Shown here in pieces: positions 8,297 to 18,369 of a stretch of DNA of 64,000 nucleotides (the first letter of the stretch is position 1; each line of letters opens with the position of its first letter). The position numbers were made by a program, and so were the translations under genes. Source of the DNA: Pseudomonas helleri (GTDB lineage Bacteria; Pseudomonadota; Gammaproteobacteria; Pseudomonadales; Pseudomonadaceae); NCBI RefSeq assembly GCF_009600315.1, contig NZ_WIWC01000015.1:1-64000 (forward strand), in the 5' to 3' direction. Below the pieces are notes generated by a model. It did not search any database, was not told the DNA's origin, and worked only from the letters and a program-made list of their open reading frames with translations.

Positions 8297-10075
8297 ATGC
8301 GCCGCTTGCTCTGCCTCCTGTTTATGCTCTGCACCCTGCCTGCCATGGCGACGGGACTGCTGGACAACCGCCCCAGCTCTACGCTGGGCGCGATCAATAA
8401 CAGTCGTGACTTCTTGCCAGTGCGCGAAGCGTTCAAGCTCAACCTGATCGAAAGCACACCTGAAACGATCAAACTGCGCTTCGTACCGACTGAGGGTTAT
8501 TACCTGTATCGGCATCGGTTCGACTTTAAAACCGAACCAGCTGACATCGCGCTAGGCTCTGTGCAGTTGCCCTCCGGCGAAGCGAAACATGACGAGTATT
8601 TTGGCGATGTCGAGGTCTACCACAGCATTCTCGATGTCGACATCCCACGCCCGGCCAATGACCCACGACCTTTCACATTGGTTGTTACGTATCAGGGCTG
8701 TGCCGACAAAGGCCTGTGCTACCCACCCGAAACAGAGCGCCTGAGTATCAGCGGCACCGTACCGACAGCGGCCTCTGCAGCCAGCGCTGGTGCCCAAACG
8801 TCATGGAACTGGCGCGAGCTGGCGTTGTTTTTCCTGGCGGGAATTGGCCTGACATTCACCCCTTGCGTATTGCCCATGCTGCCAATTTTGTCCGGCGTGG
8901 TGCTGCGCGGCCAGGTGGGTGGATTGCGCGGATTTAGCCTGTCGCTGGCCTACGTATTGCCCATGGCGGCCTGCTTTGCTCTGCTGGGGGCGTTGATGGG
9001 GTTGTTCGGCGCTCAACTCAATCTTCAAGCCCGGCTGCAATCGGCGTGGGTGCTGGTGCCCTTTGCGCTGTTCTTCGCCATTTTCGCGCTGGCCATGTTT
9101 GGTGTCTTTGAACTGAAATTGCCTCAGGCCATCAGCAATCGCCTCGACCGTGTCGCCAATCGCACGCAGGGCGGCTCACTCTGGGGTGCGGCCGTGCTCG
9201 GTGTAGTGTCCAGCCTGCTGGTTTCGCCGTGCGTGTCCGCCCCGCTGGCCGGAGCATTGCTGTACATCAGCGCCAGTGGCGATGCGGTGGGGGGTGGGCT
9301 CAAACTGTTCGCCCTCGGGCTGGGCATGGGCGCCCCGCTGCTGTTGGTCGCAACCGGCGGTGCCGCATGGCTGCCAAAAAGCGGCCCGTGGTTGGTCAGC
9401 GTCAAAAACGCAATTGGCGTGCTGCTGCTTGGGCTGGCTATCGGTTTACTCAGCCGCGTTCTACCCGGGCCCGTCACACTCCTGTTGATCGGTGTGCTGG
9501 CGGCCGGTGTAAGCCTGTTTCTGGGCACACTCGAGTTCGTCTACAAAGCACCCCGCCAACGCTTGGCCCAATTGTTAGGGCTGTTTTTGCTGGTTTACGC
9601 CCTGGCGTGCTGGTTTGGTGCGCTCAGCGGTCAAGGTGATCCGCTCAATCCCCTCGGCCATGTCCAAACCTCTGCTGCAGCCGCGCCCAACAGTACGCGA
9701 CCCGCCGACCAATGGCTGACCGTGAACACCCAGGACGAACTGGATAGCGCACTGGCTATGGCTAAAAAAGCGGGCAAACCGCTGCTGCTGGACTGGTATG
9801 CCGACTGGTGCATCAGCTGCAAAGTGATTGAGCATGAGGTGCTTAATGACCCGAAAGTACTCGACCTGCTCAAGGGGTATCAGTTAGTGCGTTTTGATAT
9901 GACGGCCAGTAACGCCGAGCAGCGCGCCTTGCTGGATCGCTATCAATTGTTCGGTCCGCCCGCCTTGATGTTTTTTGGCAAAAACGGCGAAGAAAAAAGT
10001 GACCAGCGGGTCATTGGCGAGATCAATCCAGAAGACTTCGCCGAACGTGTCGCCAACGCGAATGACCAGATCTAG
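8297..10075 (+). CDS. dsbD: thiol:disulfide interchange protein DsbD
   Basis: The 592-residue protein carries electrons from cytoplasmic thioredoxin across the inner membrane to reduce periplasmic disulfide isomerases and cytochrome c maturation factors. The three-part layout is complete. There is a signal peptide, then the periplasmic alpha domain with the pair C135/C141 (CADKGLC). Eight or so membrane helices carry cysteines in LTFTPCVLPMLP and LLVSPCVSAPLAG. The C-terminal thioredoxin domain has C505-I-S-C508 (DWYADWCISCK). I start at the ATG at 8297 (MRRLLCLLF), since the upstream ATG at 8267 would put ten charged residues before the signal peptide. Confidence 0.95.
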   Translation: MRRLLCLLFMLCTLPAMATGLLDNRPSSTLGAINNSRDFLPVREAFKLNLIESTPETIKLRFVPTEGYYLYRHRFDFKTEPADIALGSVQLPSGEAKHDEYFGDVEVYHSILDVDIPRPANDPRPFTLVVTYQGCADKGLCYPPETERLSISGTVPTAASAASAGAQTSWNWRELALFFLAGIGLTFTPCVLPMLPILSGVVLRGQVGGLRGFSLSLAYVLPMAACFALLGALMGLFGAQLNLQARLQSAWVLVPFALFFAIFALAMFGVFELKLPQAISNRLDRVANRTQGGSLWGAAVLGVVSSLLVSPCVSAPLAGALLYISASGDAVGGGLKLFALGLGMGAPLLLVATGGAAWLPKSGPWLVSVKNAIGVLLLGLAIGLLSRVLPGPVTLLLIGVLAAGVSLFLGTLEFVYKAPRQRLAQLLGLFLLVYALACWFGALSGQGDPLNPLGHVQTSAAAAPNSTRPADQWLTVNTQDELDSALAMAKKAGKPLLLDWYADWCISCKVIEHEVLNDPKVLDLLKGYQLVRFDMTASNAEQRALLDRYQLFGPPALMFFGKNGEEKSDQRVIGEINPEDFAERVANANDQI

Positions 10076-10124
10076 AGCCCCAGTCATAAACTTTTCGCGA
10101 ACATCGGTCATCGTGCTGGCTATT

Positions 10125-10182
10125 GCAGTTAACTGGACAGCCAATCGACTTTTCGGCATAGTCGCCCGTCACTGTTAACTGC
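10125..10182. repeat. 9-bp perfect inverted repeat upstream of aroQ
   Basis: GCAGTTAAC (10125-10133) and GTTAACTGC (10174-10182) are perfect inverted copies with a 40-bp centre, in the 130-bp gap before aroQ. They could be operator half-sites or the base of an RNA stem. No matching regulator is evident. Confidence 0.4.
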
Positions 10183-10205
10183 ACACACATAACAAGGAAC
10201 AGCAG

Positions 10206-10661
10206 ATGGCGACTTTTCTGGTTCTGCACGGCCCCAACCTGAATCTGCTAGGCACCCGCGAACCGGGGGTCTACGGCGCTACCACCCTGGCGCAAATCAA
10301 TCAGGATCTGGAGCAGCGGGCCCGCGATGCCGGCCACCATTTGCTCTACCTGCAAAGCAATGCCGAATATGAATTGATTGACCGGGTACATGCTGCGCGC
10401 AATGAAGGCGTGGACTTTATTCTGATCAACCCGGCTGCTTTTACCCACACCAGCGTGGCATTACGTGACGCGCTGCTGGCGGTGAGCATCCCATTCATCG
10501 AAGTGCATTTGTCTAACGTGCACAAACGCGAACCTTTCCGCCATCACTCCTACTTCTCCGACGTTGCGGTAGGCGTGATCTGCGGCCTTGGCGCCAGCGG
10601 TTACCGACTGGCCTTGGAGGCCGCCCTGGAACAGCTTGAACTACAAGCTAAACGCCCCTGA
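10206..10661 (+). CDS. aroQ: 3-dehydroquinate dehydratase, type II
   Basis: The 151-residue enzyme removes water from 3-dehydroquinate in the shikimate pathway. Family motifs are all present: [13 protein letters not shown] at the N-terminus, [16 protein letters not shown], and [18 protein letters not shown] with the catalytic histidine. Length is typical of the dodecameric type II enzyme. AAGGA precedes the ATG. It is followed 25 bp later by accB; aroQ-accB-accC form a conserved gamma-proteobacterial arrangement and are probably one transcript. Confidence 0.97.
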   Translation: MATFLVLHGPNLNLLGTREPGVYGATTLAQINQDLEQRARDAGHHLLYLQSNAEYELIDRVHAARNEGVDFILINPAAFTHTSVALRDALLAVSIPFIEVHLSNVHKREPFRHHSYFSDVAVGVICGLGASGYRLALEAALEQLELQAKRP

Positions 10662-10686
10662 CCGACCCATTGGGAGTTGACGATTC

Positions 10687-11148
10687 ATGGATATCCGTAA
10701 AGTTAAGAAACTGATCGAACTGCTGGAAGAGTCCGGCATCGACGAGCTGGAAATTAAAGAAGGCGAAGAGTCCGTACGCATCAGCCGTCACAGCAAGACT
10801 CCAGCTCAACAGTTCTACGCACCCGCGCCAATGCAACAAGCTCCGGCTGCTGCTCCAGTGGCTGTTGCCCCGGTTGCCACTGTGACCGAAGCGCCTGCTG
10901 CACCAAAACTGAACGGTTTTGTGGTCAAGTCGCCAATGGTCGGTACGTTCTACCGCACCCCTTCGCCTACCTCGCCAGCCTTCGTTGAAGTCGGCCAGAG
11001 CGTAAAAGTTGGCGACACCATTTGCATCGTTGAAGCGATGAAAATGATGAACCACATCACCGCTGAAAAAGCCGGTGTTATCGAGTCCATCCTGGTAGAA
11101 AACGGTCAGCCGGTTGAGTTCGACCAACCGCTGTTCACCATCGTTTGA
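10687..11148 (+). CDS. accB: acetyl-CoA carboxylase biotin carboxyl carrier protein
   Basis: The 153-residue protein carries biotin on the lysine of the EAMKMMN motif (K119). A flexible Pro/Ala-rich linker (about residues 44-75) separates the N-terminal helical part ([17 protein letters not shown]) from the biotinyl domain ([15 protein letters not shown] to the end). It is part of the four-subunit acetyl-CoA carboxylase, the first committed step of fatty acid synthesis. It lies between aroQ and accC, with 17 bp to the accC ATG. Confidence 0.97.
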   Translation: MDIRKVKKLIELLEESGIDELEIKEGEESVRISRHSKTPAQQFYAPAPMQQAPAAAPVAVAPVATVTEAPAAPKLNGFVVKSPMVGTFYRTPSPTSPAFVEVGQSVKVGDTICIVEAMKMMNHITAEKAGVIESILVENGQPVEFDQPLFTIV

Positions 11149-11165
11149 ACCACGGGGAACCCACG

Positions 11166-12524
11166 ATGCTGAAGCCTAAAAAGCTGGAAAAAGTTCTAAT
11201 CGCGAACCGCGGCGAGATCGCCTTGCGCATCCTGCGGGCCTGTAAGGAACTGGGCATCAAGACCGTCGCGGTGTACTCCACTGCCGACAAGGAACTGATG
11301 CACCTGGGTCTGGCAGACGAAACCGTCTGCATCGGCCCGGCACCGGCCAACCTGTCTTACCTGCACATTCCGGCCATCATCGCGGCGGCTGAAGTGACAG
11401 GCGCCACGGCGATTCACCCGGGCTACGGCTTTTTGGCTGAAAACGCCGACTTTGCCGAGCAAGTCGAGAAATCCGGCTTTGCCTTCATCGGCCCGAAGGC
11501 CGACACCATCCGCCTGATGGGCGACAAGGTTTCGGCCAAGCACGCCATGATCGCGGCGGGCGTTCCGACCGTTCCAGGCTCTGACGGCCCGCTGCCGGAA
11601 GACCCTGAAACTGCACTGCGCATTGGCCGTGAAGTTGGCTACCCAGTGATCATCAAAGCCGCTGGCGGCGGTGGTGGTCGTGGCATGCGCGTTGTGAACC
11701 GCGAAGAAGACCTGATCGAAGCAGCCAAGCAGACCCGTGAAGAAGCCGGCGCCTGGTTCAGCAACCCGATGGTCTACCTCGAGAAATACCTGACCAACCC
11801 GCGTCACGTGGAAGTTCAGGTACTGTCCGATGGTCAGGGGCACGCCATCCACTTGGGCGACCGCGACTGCTCGCTGCAACGTCGTCACCAAAAGGTTCTG
11901 GAAGAAGCACCAGCACCGGGTATCGATGAAACAGCCCGTCAGGAAGTTCTGGCGCGCTGCGTTCAAGCCTGTATCGACATCAACTACCGTGGCGCGGGAA
12001 CGTTTGAGTTCCTGTACGAAAATGGTCGCTTCTACTTCATCGAGATGAACACTCGTGTGCAAGTAGAGCACCCGGTTTCCGAGATGGTCACCGGCATCGA
12101 CATCCTGAAAGAGATGTTGAGCATTGCGGCAGGCAACACACTGTCCTTTACCCAGGATGACGTGAAAATCCACGGTCACTCGCTAGAGTGCCGGATCAAC
12201 GCAGAAGACCCGGCAACGTTCATGCCGAGCCCTGGCATGGTCAAGCACTTCCACGCACCGGGTGGTAATGGCGTTCGCGTCGATTCGCACCTGTACAGTG
12301 GCTACAAGGTTCCGTCCAACTACGACTCCCTGATCGGCAAGCTGATCACCTGGGGCTCGACCCGTGACGAAGCCATGGCGCGCATGCGCAATGCCCTGGA
12401 CGAAATCGTGGTCGACGGGATCAAAACCAACATCCCGCTGCATCGCGACCTGGTGAATGACGAAGGCTTCTGCAAAGGCGGCGTCAACATTCACTACCTG
12501 GAACACAAACTGGCTAACAAGTAA
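11166..12524 (+). CDS. accC: acetyl-CoA carboxylase biotin carboxylase subunit
   Basis: The 452-residue ATP-grasp enzyme carboxylates the biotin on AccB. Visible are the N-terminal biotin carboxylase domain ([18 protein letters not shown]), the glycine-rich ATP loop [12 protein letters not shown], the catalytic stretch [20 protein letters not shown], and the C-terminal domain (ECRINAEDP). The ATG at 11166 ([10 protein letters not shown]) fits the family start; an in-frame extension from 11145 overlaps the accB stop and is unlikely. A strong terminator follows the gene. Confidence 0.97.
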   Translation: MLKPKKLEKVLIANRGEIALRILRACKELGIKTVAVYSTADKELMHLGLADETVCIGPAPANLSYLHIPAIIAAAEVTGATAIHPGYGFLAENADFAEQVEKSGFAFIGPKADTIRLMGDKVSAKHAMIAAGVPTVPGSDGPLPEDPETALRIGREVGYPVIIKAAGGGGGRGMRVVNREEDLIEAAKQTREEAGAWFSNPMVYLEKYLTNPRHVEVQVLSDGQGHAIHLGDRDCSLQRRHQKVLEEAPAPGIDETARQEVLARCVQACIDINYRGAGTFEFLYENGRFYFIEMNTRVQVEHPVSEMVTGIDILKEMLSIAAGNTLSFTQDDVKIHGHSLECRINAEDPATFMPSPGMVKHFHAPGGNGVRVDSHLYSGYKVPSNYDSLIGKLITWGSTRDEAMARMRNALDEIVVDGIKTNIPLHRDLVNDEGFCKGGVNIHYLEHKLANK

Positions 12525-12538
12525 GTTTGTATTCTGAT

Positions 12539-12568
12539 CAACAAAGCCGCTTTCGAGCGGCTTTGTTG
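12539..12568. terminator. hairpin terminator after accC
   Basis: CAACAAAGCCGCT and AGCGGCTTTGTTG form a perfect 13-bp stem closed by a TTCG tetraloop, 14 bp after the accC stop codon. The 3' arm contains TTTGTTG rather than a pure T-run. It probably ends the aroQ-accBC transcript. Confidence 0.85.
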
Positions 12569-12586
12569 TGTCTGGTGCAGAGCTTT

Positions 12587-12694
12587 CCCTCACCCCAGCC
12601 CTCTCCCCGAGGGAGAGGGAGCAGATTTGCTGTGAACCTGAAAGCGTACACGGTCAAAGTCCCCTCTCCCTCCGGGAGAGGCGTGGTGAGGGGG
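12587..12694. repeat. CCCTC-hairpin extragenic repeat, full copy
   Basis: The element begins CCCTCACCCCAGCCCTCTCC, has a first hairpin (CTCCCCGAGGGAGAGGG) and a diverged centre, then a second hairpin (CCCCTCTCCCTCCGGGAGAGG) and GGTGAGGGGG. It is the same family as the copies at 42490, 46276, 54118 and 59280. It lies between accC and prmA. Confidence 0.8.
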
Positions 12695-12806
12695 CCCTTC
12701 GCTTTTCATCGTTTTTTGATTACCCCCCATGCCTACGCTCGCGTAAACTGGCGCGCTTCTCGCAGCCCCAGCGGCTGCACACTCTTATTTTTCAAAGGTG
12801 CCCGCC

Positions 12807-13685
12807 ATGCCTTGGCTGCAAGTACGCCTCGCCATCAGCCCGGAACAAGCCGAAACCTACGAAGACGCGTTCCTCGAAGTCGGCGCCGTATCGGTTACGT
12901 TCATGGATGCCGAAGATCAACCGATCTTTGAACCTGAACTCAACACCACCCCGCTGTGGTCACACACCCATTTGTTGGCCCTGTTCGAAGACGGCACCGA
13001 AGCCGACCTCGTGCTGTCCCATCTGGAACTGCTTACCGGCTCGCCACTGCCTGAACATCACGCCGAAGTGATCGAAGATCAAGACTGGGAACGCAGCTGG
13101 ATGGACAACTTCCACCCCATGCGCTTCGGCCAGCGCCTGTGGATCGTGCCAAGCTGGCACGCGGCACCCGAGCCTGACGCAGTCAATCTGCTGCTCGACC
13201 CGGGTCTGGCATTCGGCACCGGCACCCACCCGACCACCGCACTGTGCCTCGAATGGCTGGACGGCCAGGACCTCAAGGACTGCAACGTTCTGGACTTCGG
13301 CTGCGGCTCGGGCATTCTGGCCATTGCCGCCCTGTTGCTGGGCGCCAAAGAAGCCGTCGGCACCGACATCGACGTACAAGCGCTGGAGGCTTCGCGCGAC
13401 AACGCCAACCGTAACGGTATCGACCCGGCGCTGTTCCCGTTGTACTTGCCTGAAGACATGCCGCAGGTTCAGGCCGATGTCGTGGTCGCCAACATCCTCG
13501 CCGGCCCACTGGTTTCTCTGGCCCCGCAACTGTCGAGCCTGGTTAAACCTGGCGGACGTCTGGCACTGTCCGGCATTCTCGCCGAGCAAGGCGAAGAAGT
13601 GGCCGCAGCCTACGCCAAGGACTTTGACCTCGACCCGATCGCCACTCGCGATGGCTGGGTGCGCATCAGTGGCCGTCGGCGCTAG
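12807..13685 (+). CDS. prmA: ribosomal protein L11 methyltransferase
   Basis: The 292-residue SAM-dependent enzyme trimethylates ribosomal protein L11. The N-terminal substrate-recognition part ([34 protein letters not shown]) is followed by a Rossmann methyltransferase domain with motif [16 protein letters not shown] and the family stretch [21 protein letters not shown] lies six bases before the ATG at 12807, which decides this start over an in-frame codon three residues earlier. It is followed 30 bp later by the zinc-ribbon gene. Confidence 0.96.
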   Translation: MPWLQVRLAISPEQAETYEDAFLEVGAVSVTFMDAEDQPIFEPELNTTPLWSHTHLLALFEDGTEADLVLSHLELLTGSPLPEHHAEVIEDQDWERSWMDNFHPMRFGQRLWIVPSWHAAPEPDAVNLLLDPGLAFGTGTHPTTALCLEWLDGQDLKDCNVLDFGCGSGILAIAALLLGAKEAVGTDIDVQALEASRDNANRNGIDPALFPLYLPEDMPQVQADVVVANILAGPLVSLAPQLSSLVKPGGRLALSGILAEQGEEVAAAYAKDFDLDPIATRDGWVRISGRRR

Positions 13686-13715
13686 AATGCACGCCTGCCC
13701 AATCCGGATGGCCAC

Positions 13716-14945
13716 ATGAGCGATAGCTTCGTTACCCAGTGCCCGCACTGCCAGACCAGTTTCCGCGTCAACCATGCCCAGTTGGGCATGGCACGCGGTG
13801 TGGTGCGCTGTGGCTCTTGCCTGCAAGTGTTCAATGCCGCACAGCAACTGCTGAATAAACGCACTGAAACTGAACAGCAACCTGCCATAACGACTCCTGA
13901 TGTCGCACCGCCCGAGATTGTCGAGCCTGCCGTCAGCGTAAAACCGGTGGACTGGCAAACCGAAGAGATGGACCTCGACCATCTGGATCTGGATGAAGAG
14001 CTGGCCAAGCTCGAAGAACTTGAAATCCAGCCGAGCAAAAGCTTCGGCCAACCCCACAAGGTTAAAGACCGCTCGTTCAGCGCCCGCCGCGAACTGCCTG
14101 AGGCTGAAGAAAGCCAATGGTCCGAGAGCTTGTACAGCGAATCGGCAGCAGAACGCGCTCAATCGTCAGCATTGGCAACAAGTGCCTTCGACAGTGACGT
14201 CGAGCCTCCTCATGCCGGTCGCTCAGAACCCTCATTATCACTGGACATTGATGAGCCGGATGACACGCCGCCTCTCAAGCTAACCGTTGATGATGAGCCG
14301 GCAGGCGAACACCTGTCTGCGATTGATGACGAAGACGACGAGCCGCTTAAACCCGCACCCCTCGGCAAAAACAAACGTCAACGCAACGAACCTGGCGTGC
14401 GCGATGAAATGCTGCTGGACCTGGCCGACGATCCTTTGCAACTGCAATGGCAAAAACGCCGCGCTCCGTGGGGCAAGCGTCTGCTTTGGGGGCTGCTGAT
14501 TCTGTTGGCAGCCGCCGCATTGGCCGGGCAGTACGTCGCCTCGCACTTTGAAGAACTGGCCCGACAGGACCAGTACCGACCCATTTTTCAACAACTGTGC
14601 CCCCTACTCGGCTGCACAGTACCGTCCAAGGTCGATATTGACCGCATCAAAAGCAGCAATCTGGTGGTGCGCAGCCATCCGGAATTCGCCGGGGCGCTGG
14701 TGGTGGATGCAATCCTCTACAACCGCGCGCCTTTCTCCCAGCCTTTCCCGCTGCTGGAGCTACGCTTTGCCGACCTTGACGGCAAGATGATTGCGAGCCG
14801 CCGTTTCAAACCCGGCGAATACCTGAGCGGTGACATGGCCAAGACCGAAATGCCGCCGCAAACGCCTATTCATATAGCGTTGGACATCCTCGATCCGGGC
14901 CCTAAAGCGGTGAACTACAGCCTGAGTTTTCACTCGCCCGAGTGA
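13716..14945 (+). CDS. zinc-ribbon DUF3426 membrane protein
   Basis: The 409-residue protein begins with an MJ0042-type zinc ribbon (TQCPHCQTSFRVNH and VRCGSCLQVFNA, four cysteines). A long acidic, low-complexity linker rich in Asp/Glu/Pro (about 55-235) follows, then one transmembrane helix near 250-268 (LLWGLLILLAAAALAGQYV) and a DUF3426 domain to the end. The zinc ribbon faces the cytoplasm and the DUF3426 part the periplasm. The function is unknown. The neighbours prmA upstream and dusB downstream are the conserved pseudomonad order. The gap to dusB (about 215 bp) probably holds the dusB promoter. Confidence 0.88.
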   Translation: MSDSFVTQCPHCQTSFRVNHAQLGMARGVVRCGSCLQVFNAAQQLLNKRTETEQQPAITTPDVAPPEIVEPAVSVKPVDWQTEEMDLDHLDLDEELAKLEELEIQPSKSFGQPHKVKDRSFSARRELPEAEESQWSESLYSESAAERAQSSALATSAFDSDVEPPHAGRSEPSLSLDIDEPDDTPPLKLTVDDEPAGEHLSAIDDEDDEPLKPAPLGKNKRQRNEPGVRDEMLLDLADDPLQLQWQKRRAPWGKRLLWGLLILLAAAALAGQYVASHFEELARQDQYRPIFQQLCPLLGCTVPSKVDIDRIKSSNLVVRSHPEFAGALVVDAILYNRAPFSQPFPLLELRFADLDGKMIASRRFKPGEYLSGDMAKTEMPPQTPIHIALDILDPGPKAVNYSLSFHSPE

Positions 14946-15161
14946 GCATGCTGCGCTTTTAGCAGCAAGCCTCAAGCGGCACGTGAGACGCCAAGCGCAA
15001 GCCAACAGTGTCTTGAAGCTTGGCACTCGATGCTTGAAGCCGGGTTTAAACCCCATTGTTCAAAAAACATCCAACCCAGCCTTTATCCAGTCATCGAGAG
15101 CGGGTATCATGCCAACCCTTTTTCGAACTCTCCAGATTCGGCCCCACAACAGGGAAGTCCT

Positions 15162-16175
15162 ATGTCGGCGGTACGCATCGGCCCATATACATTGCACAAC
15201 GGATTGATCCTCGCCCCTATGGCGGGTGTCACCGATCAACCCTTTCGTCAGCTTTGCCGACGGATGGGGGCGGGTTTGGTTGTTTCGGAAATGGTCACCA
15301 GCGACATGAGTCTCTGGAACAGCCGTAAATCGCGCTTGCGCATGATTCACGACGGTGATCCCGAGCCACGCTCGGTACAGATCGCCGGAGGTGATGCGCA
15401 AATGCTGGCAGATGCCGCCAGGGCCAATGTGGAACTGGGCGCACAGATTATTGATATCAACATGGGTTGTCCGGCCAAAAAAGTCTGCAACAAGGCTGCC
15501 GGCTCCGCGTTGCTGAAAGACGAAGCTTTGGTGAACGAAATCCTGCTGGCCGTGGTGGCTGCAGTTGATGTACCGGTCACCCTGAAGATCCGTACCGGCT
15601 GGGACCGGGACAACAAAAACGGCCTGACGGTAGCAAAAATTGCCGAGCAAGCCGGGATTCAAGCGCTGGCCGTGCACGGTAGAACCCGCGCCGACCTGTA
15701 CACCGGGGAAGCTGAGTACGACACCATCGCCGCGATCAAGCAGGCCGTGTCAATACCGGTTTTCGCCAACGGCGACATCGATTCACCCCATAAGGCCCTG
15801 CACGTGTTGAACGCAACCGGGGCTGACGGACTGTTGATTGGCAGGGCGGCTCAAGGGCGGCCCTGGATTTTCCGCGAAGTCGATCACTTTCTGCGTACCG
15901 GGCAATTGCTGCCGGCACCGGAAATGACCGAAGTGGAACGTATTCTGCTAGAGCATCTGACTGCATTGCATACCTTCTATGGGGAGGTATTGGGCGTTCG
16001 CATTGCCCGCAAGCATGTCGGTTGGTATCTCGCAACCTTGCCGGGCGCCAAGGAGTTTCGCGCCCACTTCAATCGTTTAGAAGACACGGAAGCACAATGC
16101 GCCAACGTTCAGGCGTTTTTCGCCGAACGACACAAGAGCCTGGGGACAGGGGACGAAGGATGGGTGGCCGCATGA
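15162..16175 (+). CDS. dusB: tRNA-dihydrouridine synthase B
   Basis: The 337-residue FMN-dependent enzyme reduces uridine to dihydrouridine in the tRNA D-loop. Motifs are [20 protein letters not shown] at the N-terminus, [19 protein letters not shown] with the catalytic cysteine, and [14 protein letters not shown]. The ATG at 15162 ([13 protein letters not shown]) is taken as start; an upstream in-frame extension reads like non-coding DNA. Its TGA overlaps the fis ATG (ATGA), the classic dusB-fis operon, so the two proteins are translationally coupled. Confidence 0.96.
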   Translation: MSAVRIGPYTLHNGLILAPMAGVTDQPFRQLCRRMGAGLVVSEMVTSDMSLWNSRKSRLRMIHDGDPEPRSVQIAGGDAQMLADAARANVELGAQIIDINMGCPAKKVCNKAAGSALLKDEALVNEILLAVVAAVDVPVTLKIRTGWDRDNKNGLTVAKIAEQAGIQALAVHGRTRADLYTGEAEYDTIAAIKQAVSIPVFANGDIDSPHKALHVLNATGADGLLIGRAAQGRPWIFREVDHFLRTGQLLPAPEMTEVERILLEHLTALHTFYGEVLGVRIARKHVGWYLATLPGAKEFRAHFNRLEDTEAQCANVQAFFAERHKSLGTGDEGWVAA

Positions 16176-16492
16176 CGATGATGACCGAGACATTAGTGAG
16201 TGGAACAACGCCCGTGAGCGACAACGTCAACTTGAAACAGCACCTCAATACGCCAAGCGAAGAAGGCCAGACCCTTCGCGGGAGTGTCGAAAAGGCGCTG
16301 CACAATTATTTCGCCCACCTGGAGGGCGCTGAAGTCACGGACGTGTACAACCTGGTACTTTCCGAAGTCGAGGCTCCCCTGCTCGAATGTGTCATGAACT
16401 ACGTCAAGGGCAACCAAACCAAAGCCTCAGAACTACTGGGACTTAACCGCGGCACCTTGCGCAAAAAACTCAAACAGTACGATCTGCTGTAA
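16172..16492 (+). CDS. fis: DNA-binding protein Fis
   Basis: The 106-residue nucleoid protein bends DNA and regulates rRNA and many other genes. The C-terminal helix-turn-helix is intact ([20 protein letters not shown]), and the N-terminal flexible part ([16 protein letters not shown]) is as expected for pseudomonad Fis. The start at 16172 overlaps the dusB stop; a second ATG six bases later (after MT) is also possible. A terminator follows. Confidence 0.96.
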   Translation: MTMMTETLVSGTTPVSDNVNLKQHLNTPSEEGQTLRGSVEKALHNYFAHLEGAEVTDVYNLVLSEVEAPLLECVMNYVKGNQTKASELLGLNRGTLRKKLKQYDLL

Positions 16493-16509
16493 GCATTCAA
16501 TCAAACCTG

Positions 16510-16542
16510 AAAGGCGTCCTGGTAAAACGGGCCGCCTTTTTT
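16510..16542 (+). terminator. intrinsic terminator after fis
   Basis: AAAGGCG (16510-16516) pairs with CGCC and the following T-run (CGCCTTTTTT) about 16 bases later. It ends the dusB-fis transcript just before purH. Confidence 0.85.
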
Positions 16543-16573
16543 GCTGACTCCTTTGCTTTTGATGGAAATCGAG

Positions 16574-18181
16574 ATGACCGATCAGACTACCCGCCTGCCG
16601 ATCCGCCGCGCTTTAATCAGCGTTTCCGACAAAACCGGAATCCTTGAGTTCGCCCGTGAACTGGAAGCCCTCGGCGTCGAGATCCTCTCCACTGGCGGTA
16701 CGTTCAAGCTGTTGCAAGATAACGGCGTAGCCGCAGTTGAAGTCGCGGATTACACAGGCTTTGCTGAAATGATGGACGGTCGGGTTAAGACCCTGCACCC
16801 GAAAATCCACGGCGGTATCCTGGGCCGTCGCGGCATCGACGACGACATCATGAACGAGCACGGCATCAAGCCCATCGACCTGGTAGCGGTTAATCTCTAT
16901 CCATTCGAAGCGACCATCAGCAAGCCAGGCTGCGACCTGCCGACTGCCATCGAAAACATCGATATCGGCGGGCCGACCATGGTTCGTTCGGCAGCGAAAA
17001 ACCACAAAGACGTAGCTATCGTTGTGAATGCCAGCGATTACGCCAACGTGCTGGAAAACCTCAAGGCCGGCGGCCTGACCTACGCACAGCGTTTCGACCT
17101 GATGCTCAAGGCCTTCGAACACACAGCCGCCTATGACGGCATGATTGCCAACTACCTGGGCACTGTGAATCAAGCGGCAGAAACTCTCAGCACCGAAGAT
17201 CGCAGCCAGTTCCCGCGCACCTTTAACAGCCAGTTCATCAAGGCTCAGGAAATGCGCTACGGCGAGAACCCGCATCAAAAAGCGGCGTTCTACGTTGAAG
17301 CCAGACCTGCCGAAGTCAGCATTGCTACCGCTACCCAGCTGCAAGGCAAAGAACTGTCGTTCAATAACGTGGCCGACACAGACGCTGCGTTGGAATGCGT
17401 GAAGAGCTTCGTCAAGCCAGCTTGCGTGATCGTCAAGCATGCCAACCCGTGCGGCGTAGCCGTCAGCCCGGACGCTGAAGGCGGCATTCGCCAGGCGTAC
17501 GAACTGGCGTACGCCACTGACACCGAGTCGGCCTTTGGCGGCATCATCGCCTTCAACCGTGAGCTGGACGCTGAAACCGCCAAGGCCATCGTCGAACGTC
17601 AATTTGTTGAAGTGATCATCGCCCCATCAGTCAGCGAAGAAGCCCGCGCTATCGTGGCCGCCAAAGCCAATGTACGCTTGCTGGCCTGTGGCGAGTGGAG
17701 CGCAGAGCGCACCCCGGCCTGGGACTTCAAACGCGTTAATGGCGGTTTGCTGGTCCAAAGCCGTGATATCGAGATGATCGGCAGCGAAGACCTGAAAGTC
17801 GTGACCAAACGCGCACCGACCGAGCAGGAAATCAACGACCTGATCTTCGCCTGGAAAGTGGCCAAGTACGTGAAGTCCAACGCCATCGTCTATGCCAAAG
17901 GTCGTCAGACCATTGGGGTCGGTGCCGGTCAGATGAGCCGCGTAAACTCGGCCCGTATTGCCGCCATCAAAGCTGAACACGCCGGTCTGCAAGTACAGGG
18001 CGCGGTAATGGCATCGGACGCATTCTTCCCGTTCCGTGACGGCATCGACAACGCCGCCAAGGCCGGTATCACTGCGGTGATCCAGCCAGGCGGTTCGATG
18101 CGTGACAACGAAGTGATTGCTGCCGCTGACGAAGCCGGTATTGCGATGGTGTTCACCGGAATGCGCCATTTCCGTCACTAA
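16574..18181 (+). CDS. purH: bifunctional AICAR transformylase / IMP cyclohydrolase
   Basis: The 535-residue protein catalyses the last two steps of IMP synthesis. An MGS-like cyclohydrolase domain ([26 protein letters not shown]) occupies about residues 1-150. The AICAR transformylase domain follows, with [10 protein letters not shown], the [13 protein letters not shown] stretch and the C-terminal ending TGMRHFRH. I start at the ATG at 16574 ([14 protein letters not shown]). In-frame codons upstream lie too close to the fis terminator. Confidence 0.97.
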   Translation: MTDQTTRLPIRRALISVSDKTGILEFARELEALGVEILSTGGTFKLLQDNGVAAVEVADYTGFAEMMDGRVKTLHPKIHGGILGRRGIDDDIMNEHGIKPIDLVAVNLYPFEATISKPGCDLPTAIENIDIGGPTMVRSAAKNHKDVAIVVNASDYANVLENLKAGGLTYAQRFDLMLKAFEHTAAYDGMIANYLGTVNQAAETLSTEDRSQFPRTFNSQFIKAQEMRYGENPHQKAAFYVEARPAEVSIATATQLQGKELSFNNVADTDAALECVKSFVKPACVIVKHANPCGVAVSPDAEGGIRQAYELAYATDTESAFGGIIAFNRELDAETAKAIVERQFVEVIIAPSVSEEARAIVAAKANVRLLACGEWSAERTPAWDFKRVNGGLLVQSRDIEMIGSEDLKVVTKRAPTEQEINDLIFAWKVAKYVKSNAIVYAKGRQTIGVGAGQMSRVNSARIAAIKAEHAGLQVQGAVMASDAFFPFRDGIDNAAKAGITAVIQPGGSMRDNEVIAAADEAGIAMVFTGMRHFRH

Positions 18182-18213
18182 CTAGACGACGGCCGTACTG
18201 AACCCGGCATCTG

Positions 18214-18290
18214 CTGCGTTGGAGCCGACCTCGATGATGCTCATTGCCAACAGGCAACTCCGCTCATCAAGGTCGACTCCGCCTTGCAGC
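18214..18290. repeat. extragenic palindrome between purH and purD
   Basis: TGGAGCCGACCTCGATGA (from 18219) and TCATCAAGGTCGACTCC (18264-18280) form an imperfect inverted repeat with a short centre. It looks like a dispersed pseudomonad palindrome. It splits purH and purD into possibly separate units. Confidence 0.6.
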
Positions 18291-18369
18291 TACCGACTTC
18301 ATTACGACCTCCTGAAGCGCGAAGCGCTTTGGGTTTAAACAGAATTCAGCGTCATCCGAGGTTTTTGAA

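Noticed and set aside
12960..14162. 400-codon minus-strand frame opposite prmA and the zinc-ribbon gene
   Set aside because: It is antisense to two genes with clear domains and lacks its own support.
14946..15161. Possible small RNA or repeat between the zinc-ribbon gene and dusB
   Set aside because: There are GCTTGAAGC-type repeats and some pairing, but no terminator or clear promoter, so no feature is called.
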